A DNA stretch of 64,000 nt from Streptomyces sp. NBC_01408 (GTDB lineage: Bacteria; Actinomycetota; Actinomycetes; Streptomycetales; Streptomycetaceae): contig NZ_JAPEPJ010000001.1 in assembly GCF_026340255.1 (NCBI RefSeq), forward strand, positions 3,899,001 to 3,963,000, read 5' to 3'. Shown here in pieces: positions 44,208 to 52,820 of this stretch. The notes below the pieces were generated by a model. That model made no database searches. It saw nothing but the letters and a program-made list of their open reading frames with translations, and was not told the DNA's origin. A program made the position numbers and the translations under genes. The stretch's first letter is position 1; each line of letters opens with the position of its first letter.

Positions 44208-44588
44208 GTGAGCGACGAGCTCAAGAAGCCCGAGATCGACTTCCCCGAGGGTCCGGCCCCGACCGACCTGGTCAAGGAGGACATCTGGCTGGGCGACGGT
44301 GCCGAGGCCAAGGCCGGCGACCGGGTCTCCGTCCACTACGTGGGTGTGGCCTTCTCCACCGGTGAGGAGTTCGACGCCTCCTGGAACCGCGGATCCGCGC
44401 TCCAGTTCCAGCTCGGTATCGGCCAGGTCATCGCCGGATGGGACCAGGGCGTCCAGGGCATGAAGGTCGGCGGCCGTCGCAAGCTGACGATCCCGGCCGA
44501 CCTCGCCTACGGTGACCGCGGCGCGGGCAGCGCGATCGCCCCGGGCGAGACGCTGATCTTCGTCTGCGACCTGGTGAAGGTCGGCTGA
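44208..44588 (+). CDS. Cytoplasmic FKBP-type peptidyl-prolyl isomerase
   Basis: A 126-residue single FKBP domain without a signal peptide. The active-site segments SVHYVGVAFSTGEEFDASW and GQVIAGWDQGVQGMKVGGRRKLTIP are complete, as is YGDRGAGSAIAPGETLIFVCDLV. It catalyses cis-trans isomerisation at proline and is a likely FK506-binding protein. The GTG at 44208 is chosen because GAGGAG lies seven bases upstream; an ATG at 44193 would place that ribosome site within the coding region. It follows the FKBP lipoprotein by 43 bases and is terminated by a strong hairpin. Confidence 0.94.
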   Translation: MSDELKKPEIDFPEGPAPTDLVKEDIWLGDGAEAKAGDRVSVHYVGVAFSTGEEFDASWNRGSALQFQLGIGQVIAGWDQGVQGMKVGGRRKLTIPADLAYGDRGAGSAIAPGETLIFVCDLVKVG

Positions 44589-44611
44589 TCCGGACATCCG
44601 CGATCAGTTGA

Positions 44612-44648
44612 GGGGCCCCCGCCGTCCGGCGGGGGCCCCTCGCTTTTG
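44612..44648 (+). terminator. Rho-independent terminator after the FKBP gene pair
   Basis: A 13-bp perfect stem (44612-44624 with 44629-44641, loop GTCC) is followed by CGCTTTT. Confidence 0.88.
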
Positions 44649-44783
44649 CCCGGACGCGCCGGGGCGGTACGGTCAACGGTCACGGGTCCGTCCGCGCGCG
44701 GTGACGGCGCGGTACGGGGCGCCTGTGACAGTGCGTGTGACGGTACGACGGATGTGTACGCGGAGAAGGGCGGAAGGGCGTCG

Positions 44784-45740
44784 ATGGCGATTGCCAAGGC
44801 CGAGCGGCTGATGAATCTGGCGCTGTGTCTGCTGGGGACCCGCCGGCCGCTGAGCAAGCGCGAGTTGCGCGGCTCCATCGAGGCGTACATGGAGGCCGGC
44901 AACGACGAATCCTTCAACCGGATGTTCGAGCGCGACAAGGACGATCTGCGCGAACTCGGCCTGGTCATCGAGACGGTGGAGAACCTGGAGGGCGACACGG
45001 GCTACCTGGCCCGCCGGGACAGCAACCGGCTGCCGCCCGTCGCCCTGGACGCCGAGGAGGCCGCCGCCCTGGGGCTGGCGGCCAAGGTCTGGCAGCAGGC
45101 CCGCCTCGCGGGAGCCGCGAGCGGCGCCCTGCAGAAGCTGCGCGCGGGCGGGATGCCGGAGGCGGGTGACCCCTACGAGGGCCAGCACAGCGCCATCGAG
45201 CCGCGCATCCCGGTCCACGAGGCGGCCTTCGAGCCCCTGATGCTGGCCTGCCGGGACCGCCGGCCGGTGGTCTTCGACTACCGCAAGTCCACCGCCGCCC
45301 GGCCCGAGGCCCGTCAGGTGGAGCCGTGGGCGCTGGAGTGCTGGCGGGGCCACTGGTACCTGGCCGGATTCGACCGCGACCGCGGGGCGGAGCGGGTGTT
45401 CCGGCTCTCCCGGATCACCGGCAAGGTCCGCTCGCGCGCCGCGAAGTACACCGCCGAGGTGCCCGACGTGGTGACCGTACGGGAGACCGTGGCGAGTTGG
45501 GCCGGGGAGGGCGCGGACCGATCCGCGCTGATCCGGCTGCGCTCCGGGGCGGGCTACCCGCTGCGGGCCAAGGCCACCGCCGTGCGCGAGGGCGGCGACG
45601 GCTGGGACGAGCTGGAGATCCCCTACGGGCACGGTCTCGACGCCTGGCTGGTGGAGTTCGGGCCCGACGTCGTGGTGGTGGAGCCCGCCGATCTGCGGGC
45701 CGACGTGGTGGACCGGCTCCGGGCCGTCGCCAAGGGCTGA
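44784..45740 (+). CDS. pafB: WYL-domain transcriptional regulator PafB
   Basis: A 318-residue regulator that pairs with PafC. An N-terminal winged helix-turn-helix (about 1-70, MAIAKAERLMNLALCLLGTRRPLSKRELRG) is followed by a WYL domain (about 140-230: VFDYRKSTAARPEARQVEPW, then WYLAGFDRDRGAERVFRLSRI) and a WCX-type C-terminal extension. In mycobacteria PafBC is the LexA/RecA-independent activator of DNA-damage genes, converting RNA polymerase at promoters with TTGTCRGTG-N8-TAnnnT. Despite the name, no direct role in pupylation is established. The ATG at 44784 follows GGAAGGGCG. pafC begins 71 bases downstream. Confidence 0.94.
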   Translation: MAIAKAERLMNLALCLLGTRRPLSKRELRGSIEAYMEAGNDESFNRMFERDKDDLRELGLVIETVENLEGDTGYLARRDSNRLPPVALDAEEAAALGLAAKVWQQARLAGAASGALQKLRAGGMPEAGDPYEGQHSAIEPRIPVHEAAFEPLMLACRDRRPVVFDYRKSTAARPEARQVEPWALECWRGHWYLAGFDRDRGAERVFRLSRITGKVRSRAAKYTAEVPDVVTVRETVASWAGEGADRSALIRLRSGAGYPLRAKATAVREGGDGWDELEIPYGHGLDAWLVEFGPDVVVVEPADLRADVVDRLRAVAKG

Positions 45741-45811
45741 CCGGGCCCCGCGAGCACCACCGCACCACCGCACCATCTGCCGAGCACGCCCTGAGGGGGA
45801 GACGTACCAGC

Positions 45812-46780
45812 ATGGCTGCCAACGCCATCGACCAGACCCGCCGGATGCTGTCCCTGGTGACCTATCTGCGCGAACGCCCCGGGGCGCACGTGGCCGACGT
45901 CGCGCGCGCCTTCGGGATCACCGAGGACGAGCTGATCTCGGACCTCGACGTGCTGCCCATGTGCGGGACCAGCTTCCGGGGCGGGGACCTGCTCGACATC
46001 GACACCGACGGGGAGCGCATCTGGTGGCGCAACCCCGACGCCTCGGGGGAGTCCACCGCCGAGCCGCTGCGGCTCGCCGCCGACGAGGCGACCGCGCTGC
46101 TGGTCGCCGCCCGCGCGGTGGCGACCCTGCCCGGGCTGCGCGAGAGCGACCGGGACGCCCTGCTGCGGGCCACCGCCAAACTGGAAGCGGCCGCGGGCGA
46201 GGTCGCCGGGGCCAGTTCCCGGCTCTCGGTGACCTTCGAGTCGGAGGGCGGGGTCTTCGCGGACGTCGACCGGGCCATCGCGGAGCGCCGGCGGCTGTGG
46301 CTGCGCTACTACTCGCCCGCGCGGGACGAGCTCACCGAGCGCAAGGTCGACCCGATCCGGCTCTTCGCGGTGGGGCACACGTACATGGAGGGGTGGTGCC
46401 ACCTCTCGGAGGCCCGCCGAACCTTCCGCCTCGACCGGGTCGCGGAGATCCGGCTGCTGGACGAACGGGCCGACCCGCCGGCCATCGAGCCGCGTGACCT
46501 GTCCGAGGGCCTGGTCCAGCCGGCCGCCGAGGACCCGGAGGTCGTGGTCGAGGTGGGGCCGGGCGGCCGCTGGGTCGCCGAGTACTACCCGCACGACAGC
46601 GCCGAGGAGCTGGCCGAGGGAGGCCTGCGGATCACCCTGCGCAGCCCGGACCCGGCCTCGCTGCGCCGGCTCGCGCTGCGGCTCGGACGCGAGGGGCGGA
46701 TCGTGGCTCCCGCGGAGCTGGCGGAGAGCGCGCGCAGCGCCGCCCGGGAGGCGCTCGCGGGGTACGGGGAACAGGTCTGA
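45812..46780 (+). CDS. pafC: WYL-domain transcriptional regulator PafC
   Basis: A 322-residue paralogue and partner of PafB. It has an N-terminal helix-turn-helix (about 5-60, RRMLSLVTYLRERPGAHVADVARAFG), a WYL core (RLWLRYYSPARDELTERKVDP, then EGWCHLSEARRTFRLDRVAEI) and a C-terminal domain. The two proteins act as a heterodimer in mycobacteria. The ATG at 45812 is preceded by GAGGGGGAGAC at slightly long spacing. It is followed 14 bases later by a zinc-ribbon protein gene, apparently in the same operon. A promoter matching the PafBC consensus lies about 3 kb downstream at the helicase gene. Confidence 0.94.
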   Translation: MAANAIDQTRRMLSLVTYLRERPGAHVADVARAFGITEDELISDLDVLPMCGTSFRGGDLLDIDTDGERIWWRNPDASGESTAEPLRLAADEATALLVAARAVATLPGLRESDRDALLRATAKLEAAAGEVAGASSRLSVTFESEGGVFADVDRAIAERRRLWLRYYSPARDELTERKVDPIRLFAVGHTYMEGWCHLSEARRTFRLDRVAEIRLLDERADPPAIEPRDLSEGLVQPAAEDPEVVVEVGPGGRWVAEYYPHDSAEELAEGGLRITLRSPDPASLRRLALRLGREGRIVAPAELAESARSAAREALAGYGEQV

Positions 46781-46794
46781 GGAAGGGTCGGCCG

Positions 46795-47022
46795 ATGTCG
46801 CCAACGTCCGGATCCGTCGCTTTCAAGGCCTCCTGTCCCGACTGCCGGGCCCGCTTCGAGCTGGACGCGGGCGCCCTGCGGCTGGTCATCGGAGGCAGCA
46901 GGCGGACCACCTTCTACTCCTTCACCTGCCCCGAGTGCGGGGCCTCCGTACGCAAACCGGCCGGGGAGCGGATCGTGGAACTGCTGACCGGGGGCGGCGT
47001 GAGCACCCTGCGCAGCATCTGA
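46795..47022 (+). CDS. Small zinc-ribbon protein
   Basis: A 75-residue protein with two CxxC knuckles, SCPDCRARF at about 13-21 and TCPECGASV at about 44-52, separated by a central segment containing GGSRRTTFYSF. This is a zinc-ribbon or rubredoxin-like fold. It lacks other domains; a nucleic-acid-binding or protein-interaction role is possible but not shown. It begins 14 bases after pafC, with GAGGAAGGG as ribosome site, and is probably cotranscribed. Similar small genes accompany pafC-tatA in streptomycetes, as I recall. Function unknown. Confidence 0.82.
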   Translation: MSPTSGSVAFKASCPDCRARFELDAGALRLVIGGSRRTTFYSFTCPECGASVRKPAGERIVELLTGGGVSTLRSI

Positions 47023-47106
47023 GCCGGCCGGTGGCCCGGACGGGCAGGTCCGCAGTGGCACTGCCCCGCAGGCGCCACTTCGGACTTACTCGTCTAGGCT
47101 CGCCCC

Positions 47107-47307
47107 ATGCTGTGGCCGATGCTCGCAATTGCCCTGGGCTTCCTCGGGGTCGCCGTCCTGTCCGTACTGGCCCTGCGGGTCTTCATGGAGGTCCGCAGAC
47201 TCTCCGGCCAGGTCGCGCTGGCCAGCCGCCGGATCACGGACGCCTCCGGGGACCTCGAGCGGGCGGCGGCCGACCTGGCCCGCGCGGGCCGCGTCGTACG
47301 CCCTTAG
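47107..47307 (+). CDS. Small single-pass membrane protein
   Basis: A 66-residue protein with an N-terminal transmembrane helix (about 3-27, LWPMLAIALGFLGVAVLSVLAL) followed by an amphipathic coiled segment (EVRRLSGQVALASRRITDASG). The layout resembles short DUF948-like proteins. TAGGCT (47095-47100) lies six bases before the ATG, with no ribosome site, so the transcript appears leaderless. It precedes tatA; a relation to the Tat pathway is not demonstrated. Codon bias (GC-rich third positions) supports it being real. Confidence 0.75.
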   Translation: MLWPMLAIALGFLGVAVLSVLALRVFMEVRRLSGQVALASRRITDASGDLERAAADLARAGRVVRP

Positions 47308-47361
47308 GGGGTGTCCGGTGGATCATGGCCGGGCCCGGGTCGCCTGGCACCGCTAAGAGGT

Positions 47362-47407
47362 GTCCCGCCCGCTGCCGCCGGCGCGTACGGCCGGCAGAAA
47401 GCGGGAC
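47362..47407 (+). terminator. Long hairpin upstream of tatA
   Basis: GTCCCGC (47362-47368) pairs with GCGGGAC (47401-47407) and an inner CTGCCG (47372-47377) with CGGCAG (47392-47397). It lies 55 bases after the small membrane protein gene and probably ends that transcript. The remaining 175 bases before tatA contain CCCCGGGGG-rich sequence and presumably its promoter. Confidence 0.55.
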
Positions 47408-47582
47408 GAATGCGGGTGACCGGGGCGCGGATGACCGGTCCGGGTGCAAGCGGGGGTACCCCGGGGGATTGCCGGGCGTTAACCCCCGGGGGTTACGATC
47501 CTTGCCTGGGTGGTTACCGGATGGGTGTCCGAGCCGCCCGGAGCCACCACAACCAGCCGTTTCGGTGAGAAGGAAGACACAC

Positions 47583-47879
47583 ATGATCGGCAATCTGAAG
47601 CCCCTCGAGATCCTCCTGATCATCGCTGTGATCGTGCTGCTCTTCGGTGCCAAGAAGCTCCCCGAGATGGCCCGCTCCCTCGGCAAGTCGGCCCGCATCC
47701 TCAAGAGCGAGGCCAAGGCGATGAAGAAGGACGGCGAGACGGAGGACGCGGCCCCCGCGGCCACGCCCGCCGACCAGGCCGCGCAGCAGCCCGTCGCCCC
47801 CCGCACCATCCAGGCCGCGCCCGGTGACGTCACCAGCTCGCGTCCCGTCAGCGAGCCGAACCGCACCACCCAGGGCTGA
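47583..47879 (+). CDS. tatA: Twin-arginine translocase subunit TatA
   Basis: A 98-residue TatA/E-type protein of the Sec-independent export system, which carries folded proteins across the membrane. One transmembrane helix (about 7-23, PLEILLIIAVIVLLFGA) is followed by the amphipathic helix KKLPEMARSLGKSARILKSEAKAMKK and a disordered Ala/Pro-rich tail. The FGAKKLPEMARSLG hinge is diagnostic. The ATG is preceded by GAAGGAAG. tatC follows 47 bases later. In Streptomyces tatB is encoded elsewhere. Confidence 0.97.
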   Translation: MIGNLKPLEILLIIAVIVLLFGAKKLPEMARSLGKSARILKSEAKAMKKDGETEDAAPAATPADQAAQQPVAPRTIQAAPGDVTSSRPVSEPNRTTQG

Positions 47880-47926
47880 CACCCGCCGGACACGCCAGTC
47901 ATCTGCAACGAGACAAGGGACGTGGG

Positions 47927-48892
47927 TTGCTCAAGTCTGCCCGCAAGCAGGGGAATCAAGGACGACAGGGCAAGGACGCCGAAGGGCGCATGCCTCTCGT
48001 CGAGCACCTGCGCGAACTGAGAAACCGCCTGCTGAAGTCGGTCCTGGCGATCCTCGTGATCACCGTCGTGGCGGCCTTCTTCTACAAGGACCTCATCGAC
48101 TTCATGCTGAAGCCGATGCTGGACTCCGTCGGCTGTACCGGCGGGGTGGTCTCGCAGCGCAACGGCCGGCCCTGCGCCGACATGACGGTCAACGGCCTCA
48201 TCGCGCCGTTCTCCATCGCCCTGAAGGTCTCGCTCACCGCCGGTGTGGTGATCTCCGCGCCGGTGTGGCTGTACCAGCTGTGGGCCTTCATGGCACCTGG
48301 CCTGCACAGCCACGAGAAGAAGTACGCGATGAGCTTCGTCGCGGTCGGTGCGCCCCTGTTCGGCGCCGGCGCCGTGCTCGCGTACAAGGTCCTGCCGCAG
48401 ACCGCGACCATCCTGCTCGAGTTCACGCCCGAGCACGCGCGCAACCTGCTGCCCGTCGACGACTACCTCGACCTGATCACGCGCATGGTCATCGTCTTCG
48501 GCCTCGCCTTCGAGCTGCCGCTGCTGCTCATCCTGCTCAACTTCACCGGGGTGCTCACCGCGAAGCGGCTGGCGGGCTGGTGGCGCGCCATGGTCCTGGG
48601 CATCACGGTCTTCGCCGCGTTCGCCACGCCCACCGGTGACCCGCTCACCATGCTGGCCCTGGCCGGGCCGATCGTCGCCCTGTACTTCGTCGCGCTCGGC
48701 GTCTGCCTGGTCAACGACCGCCGCCGCAAGCGCAACGACCCCGACGCCGGGCTGGCCGACGACGAGGCAGCCGAGCTGGACCTCACCCCGGCCCCGATCG
48801 GCTCCATGGAAGCGGTCGCGGCCCCCGCGGCCCTGCCCGGGCAGGCCGACGGCGGACGCCAGCGGATCAACGGTTACGACGACGCGACCTGA
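47927..48892 (+). CDS. tatC: Twin-arginine translocase subunit TatC
   Basis: A 321-residue polytopic membrane protein that binds twin-arginine signal peptides. It has six transmembrane helices. The N-terminal signature MPLVEHLRELRNRLLKSVLAI contains the Glu residues contacting the signal peptide, and the first periplasmic loop has FFYKDLIDFMLKP. The C-terminal cytoplasmic tail is longer than in E. coli. The start is TTG at 47927, with AAGGGA upstream; no in-frame ATG occurs before the conserved region except M22. It is part of a tatA-tatC operon that ends at the lipid kinase gene. Confidence 0.96.
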   Translation: MLKSARKQGNQGRQGKDAEGRMPLVEHLRELRNRLLKSVLAILVITVVAAFFYKDLIDFMLKPMLDSVGCTGGVVSQRNGRPCADMTVNGLIAPFSIALKVSLTAGVVISAPVWLYQLWAFMAPGLHSHEKKYAMSFVAVGAPLFGAGAVLAYKVLPQTATILLEFTPEHARNLLPVDDYLDLITRMVIVFGLAFELPLLLILLNFTGVLTAKRLAGWWRAMVLGITVFAAFATPTGDPLTMLALAGPIVALYFVALGVCLVNDRRRKRNDPDAGLADDEAAELDLTPAPIGSMEAVAAPAALPGQADGGRQRINGYDDAT

Positions 48893-48909
48893 CAGGTACA
48901 TTCCGGTGG

Positions 48910-49809
48910 GTGAGCTCTGAGATCACCCTCTTCGTCAATCCCACCGCCGGACGCGGCCGGGGCGCGCACGCCGCGCAGCCGGCCGCTTCCGCGTTGCGGG
49001 CCGCGGGCTTCTCGGTACGCAGCGTCGTCGGCGCCGACGGCCCCGACGCGCTGGCCCGGCTGCGCGCAGCCGTCCGCGAGGGCACCGGCGCGGTGATCGC
49101 GGTGGGCGGGGACGGCATGGTCTCCCTGGCCCTCCAGGCCCTGGCCGGCACACGGGTGCCGCTCGGGGTGGTCGCGGTGGGCACCGGAAACGACTTCGCG
49201 CGGGCCCTGGGGCTGCCCGTACGGGAGCCCGCGCGGGCCGGGCGGCTGGCCGCCCGGGCACTCAAGGAGGGCGGGATCCGGGAGATCGACCTGGGGCGCG
49301 TGGGCAGGGACGGCGGCGACACCTGGTACGGGACCGTGCTGTGCTCCGGCTTCGACTCGCGGGTCAACGACCGGGGCAACCGGATGCGGCTGCCCGCCGG
49401 CCGCTTCAAGTACGACCTGGCGATGGTCGCGGAGCTGGCCGCCTTCCGGCCCTTCCCGTACCGGATCACCCTCGACGACGGCCCGGTCATCGAGACCGAG
49501 GCCACGCTGGTGGCGGTGGGCAACGGCTCCTCCTACGGCGGCGGCATGCGCATCTGCGCGGACGCCGTTCCCGACGACGGGCTCTTCGACGTCACGGTGG
49601 TCGGCGACTGCAGCCGGGCCACCCTGCTCAAGGTCTTCCCGCAGGTCTACAAGGGGACCCACCTCAGCCACCCGAAGGTGACCGTCCACCGGGCCGCGAA
49701 GGTGACCCTGGAGGCAGCCGGGATCACCGCCTACGCGGACGGCGAGCCGCTGGGGCCGCTGCCGGTGACCGCCGAGTGCGTCCCGGCGGCCTTGCGGGTC
49801 CTCGTATGA
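48910..49809 (+). CDS. Diacylglycerol/lipid kinase family protein
   Basis: A 299-residue protein of the DAGK-catalytic (YegS/DgkB) family. The N-terminal domain has LFVNPTAGRGRG, the ATP-site motif VIAVGGDGMVSLALQAL and VAVGTGNDFARALGLP. The C-terminal beta-sandwich has SSYGGGMRICADAVPDDGLFDV. It phosphorylates diacylglycerol or a related lipid at the membrane. TACATT (48897-48902) lies seven bases before the GTG start at 48910, so it may be leaderless, although it also follows tatC by only 17 bases. Confidence 0.92.
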   Translation: MSSEITLFVNPTAGRGRGAHAAQPAASALRAAGFSVRSVVGADGPDALARLRAAVREGTGAVIAVGGDGMVSLALQALAGTRVPLGVVAVGTGNDFARALGLPVREPARAGRLAARALKEGGIREIDLGRVGRDGGDTWYGTVLCSGFDSRVNDRGNRMRLPAGRFKYDLAMVAELAAFRPFPYRITLDDGPVIETEATLVAVGNGSSYGGGMRICADAVPDDGLFDVTVVGDCSRATLLKVFPQVYKGTHLSHPKVTVHRAAKVTLEAAGITAYADGEPLGPLPVTAECVPAALRVLV

Positions 49810-49856
49810 CGGTCTTCGTATGACCGTCCGGTCACTCGTATAAATGATCGCGACTG

Positions 49857-49879
49857 TTGTCAGAGGTGGCGGGTAGGCT
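49857..49879 (+). promoter_or_regulatory. PafBC/RecA-NDp-type promoter of the helicase gene
   Basis: TTGTCAGAG (49857-49865), eight bases, then TAGGCT (49874-49879). The consensus TTGTCRGTG-N8-TAnnnT is matched at 8 of 9 positions in the left box, with exact spacing and a perfect -10 pattern. The ATG follows 10 bases later. pafB and pafC are 4-5 kb upstream. Confidence 0.7.
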
Positions 49880-49889
49880 CGATCTCAAG

Positions 49890-52730
49890 ATGACCGAAGA
49901 ACTCTCACCCGCCGAGCGCTACGCCGCTGCCCGGATCCGCGCAGCCGAAGAGGCCACCGCGCTGCACCCCTTCCGCGAGATGTACGCATTCGATCTGGAC
50001 CCCTTCCAGATCGAGGCCTGCAAGGCACTGGAGGCCGGCAAGGGCGTCCTCGTGGCCGCCCCGACCGGCTCGGGCAAGACCATCGTCGGCGAGTTCGCCG
50101 TACACCTGGCGCTCCAGCAGGGCCGGAAGTGCTTCTACACGACACCCATCAAGGCCCTGTCGAACCAGAAGTACGCCGACCTCGCCAAGCGCTACGGCGC
50201 CGACAAGGTGGGCCTGCTCACCGGCGACAACAGCGTCAACTCCGAGGCGCCCGTGGTCGTGATGACCACAGAGGTGCTCCGCAACATGCTGTACGCGGGC
50301 TCGCAGTCGCTGCGCGGCCTCGGGTACGTCGTGATGGACGAGGTGCACTACCTCTCCGACCGCTTCCGCGGAGCCGTCTGGGAGGAAGTGATCATTCACC
50401 TCCCCGAGTCGGTGACCCTGGTGTCCCTGTCGGCCACCGTGTCCAACGCCGAGGAGTTCGGCGACTGGCTGGACACCGTACGCGGCGACACCGAGGTGAT
50501 CGTCTCCGAGGAGCGGCCCGTACCGCTGTGGCAGCACGTCATGGCCGGCCGCCGGATCTACGACCTCTTCGAGGAGGAGTCCGACCACGGAGGCCGCGGC
50601 TCCGCGCGCCGCGAGGTCAATCCGGACCTGCTGCGCATGGCGCGCGACGAGAACAGCCGCACCTACAGCCCCAAGGACCGGCGCCGCGGCAAGATGGTCC
50701 GCGAGGCCGACCGCGAGCGCGAGCGGCGCTCCCGGGGCCGGATCTGGACCCCCTCCCGCCCCGAGGTCATCGCCCGCCTCGAAGGGGACGGGCTGCTGCC
50801 CGCCATCAACTTCATCTTCAGCCGGGCCGGCTGCGAGGCCGCCGTCCAGCAGTGTCTCTACGCGGGCCTGCGCCTCAACGACGACGCGGCCCGTCTGAGG
50901 GTCCGTGAGATCGTCGAGGAGCGGACCGCCTCCATCCCCACCGAGGACCTGCACGTCCTCGGGTACTACGAGTGGCTCGAAGGCCTGGAGCGGGGCATCG
51001 CCGCGCACCACGCGGGCATGCTGCCCACCTTCAAGGAGGTCGTGGAGGAGCTGTTCGTCCGCGGCCTCGTCAAGGCCGTCTTCGCCACCGAGACCCTCGC
51101 GCTGGGCATCAACATGCCCGCGCGCACGGTCATCCTGGAGAAGCTGGTCAAGTGGAACGGCGAGCAGCACGCCGACATCACCCCCGGCGAGTACACGCAG
51201 CTCACCGGCCGGGCCGGGCGGCGCGGCATCGACGTCGAGGGCCACGCCGTGGTGCTCTGGCAGCGCGCCATGGACCCGGCGGCCCTCGCCGGGCTCGCGG
51301 GTACCCGTACGTATCCGCTGCGCTCCAGCTTCAAGCCCTCGTACAACATGGCGGTGAACCTGGTCAGCCAGTTCGGGCGGCACCGCTCGCGCGAGCTGCT
51401 GGAGACCTCCTTCGCGCAGTTCCAGGCCGACCGGTCCGTCGTCGGCATCTCCCGCCAGGTGCAGCGCAACGAGGAGGGCCTGGAGGGCTACCAGGAGGGC
51501 ATGACCTGCCACCTGGGGAACTTCGAGGAGTACGCGCAGCTGCGCCGCGACCTCAAGGACCGCGAGACGGAGCTGGCCAAGCAGGGCGCCGCCCAACGAA
51601 GGGTGCAGGCGGCCAGTTCGCTGGAGAAGCTCAAGCCGGGCGACATCATCCACGTGCCGACCGGCAAGTTCGCCGGGCTCGCGCTGGTCCTGGACCCGGG
51701 TGTGCCGGCCGGGCGGGTCGACGGGCACCGCGGCTACGAGTACGCCGAGGGCCCGCGCCCACTGGTGCTCACCGCCGAGCGGCAGGTCAAGCGGCTCGCC
51801 GCGATCGACTTCCCGGTCCCGGTGGAGGCACTCGACCGGATGCGGATCCCCAAGACCTTCAACGCGCGCTCGCCGCAGTCCCGTCGGGACCTGGCCTCGC
51901 AACTGCGCACCAAGGCGGGCGACTTCAGGCCCGGGCGGGCGCCCCGCGGGCGCTCCGAGGCGGCCGACGACCGCGAGATCGCCCGGCTGCGGGCCGAGTT
52001 GCGCGCGCACCCCTGCCACGGCTGCGACGAGCGCGAGGACCACGCCCGCTGGGCGGAGCGCTACCACCGGCTCAAGCGGGACACGCAGCAGCTGGAGCGG
52101 CGCATCGAGGGCCGGACGAACACCATCGCCCGCACCTTCGACCGGATTCACGCGCTCCTCACCGAACTGGACTACCTGCGCGAGGACGAGGTCACCGAGC
52201 ACGGCAAGCGGCTCGCCCGGCTGTACGGGGAGCTGGACCTGCTGGCTTCCGAGTGCCTGCGCGCCGGAGTCTGGGAAGGCCTGAGCCCCGCCGAACTGGC
52301 CGCCTGCGTATCGGCGCTGGTCTTCGAGGCGCGGCAGTCCGACGACGCGGTGGCGCCGAAGGTACCGGGCGGCGCCGCGAAGGAGGCGCTCGGCGAGATG
52401 GTCCGGATCTGGGGCCGCCTCGACGCTCTGGAGGAGGACCACCGCATCAACCAGGCGGAGGGCGTGGGCCAGCGGGAGCCGGACCTCGGCTTCGCCTGGG
52501 CGGCGTACCAGTGGGCCTCCGACAAGAGCCTGGACGAGGTGCTGCGCGAGGCGGAGATGCCGGCCGGTGACTTCGTCCGCTGGTGCAAGCAGGTCATCGA
52601 CGTCCTGGGGCAGGTCGCCGCGGCGGCTCCTTCGGCTTCCGGCGACAGCGGCAGCACGGTGGCGCGAAATGCCCGTAAGGCCGTGGACGCGCTGCTTCGG
52701 GGTGTAGTGGCCTACAGCTCCGTCGGCTAG
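49890..52730 (+). CDS. helY: DEVH-box superfamily 2 helicase (HelY/Mtr4-like)
   Basis: A 946-residue ATP-dependent helicase related to Mtr4/Ski2 and mycobacterial HelY. The motor has Walker A VAAPTGSGKT (about 55-64), IKALSNQKYAD (motif Ia), VVMDEVHYLSD with the DEVH box near 151, LSAT (motif III), GINMPARTVI and TGRAGRRGID (motif VI). The C-terminal half has a Ski2-like DSHCT domain and a CHGCDERED cysteine pair. It probably acts on RNA or DNA in repair or RNA decay. The ATG at 49890 is preferred over a TTG at 49857, which lies within the promoter. In M. tuberculosis helY also neighbours pafBC-tatAC. Confidence 0.93.
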   Translation: MTEELSPAERYAAARIRAAEEATALHPFREMYAFDLDPFQIEACKALEAGKGVLVAAPTGSGKTIVGEFAVHLALQQGRKCFYTTPIKALSNQKYADLAKRYGADKVGLLTGDNSVNSEAPVVVMTTEVLRNMLYAGSQSLRGLGYVVMDEVHYLSDRFRGAVWEEVIIHLPESVTLVSLSATVSNAEEFGDWLDTVRGDTEVIVSEERPVPLWQHVMAGRRIYDLFEEESDHGGRGSARREVNPDLLRMARDENSRTYSPKDRRRGKMVREADRERERRSRGRIWTPSRPEVIARLEGDGLLPAINFIFSRAGCEAAVQQCLYAGLRLNDDAARLRVREIVEERTASIPTEDLHVLGYYEWLEGLERGIAAHHAGMLPTFKEVVEELFVRGLVKAVFATETLALGINMPARTVILEKLVKWNGEQHADITPGEYTQLTGRAGRRGIDVEGHAVVLWQRAMDPAALAGLAGTRTYPLRSSFKPSYNMAVNLVSQFGRHRSRELLETSFAQFQADRSVVGISRQVQRNEEGLEGYQEGMTCHLGNFEEYAQLRRDLKDRETELAKQGAAQRRVQAASSLEKLKPGDIIHVPTGKFAGLALVLDPGVPAGRVDGHRGYEYAEGPRPLVLTAERQVKRLAAIDFPVPVEALDRMRIPKTFNARSPQSRRDLASQLRTKAGDFRPGRAPRGRSEAADDREIARLRAELRAHPCHGCDEREDHARWAERYHRLKRDTQQLERRIEGRTNTIARTFDRIHALLTELDYLREDEVTEHGKRLARLYGELDLLASECLRAGVWEGLSPAELAACVSALVFEARQSDDAVAPKVPGGAAKEALGEMVRIWGRLDALEEDHRINQAEGVGQREPDLGFAWAAYQWASDKSLDEVLREAEMPAGDFVRWCKQVIDVLGQVAAAAPSASGDSGSTVARNARKAVDALLRGVVAYSSVG

Positions 52731-52820
52731 GCGCTTTTGGGGCTTCCTCCGAGAGTGGGCATGGCTTGATCTCATCTCTTGCCATGATCAGTTCGTCGTG
52801 CACTGTGCGACGATCGGCCC

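Noticed and set aside
47857..47926. TatB gene next to tatA
   Set aside because: Only tatA and tatC are present; the 47-bp gap cannot hold tatB, which streptomycetes encode elsewhere.
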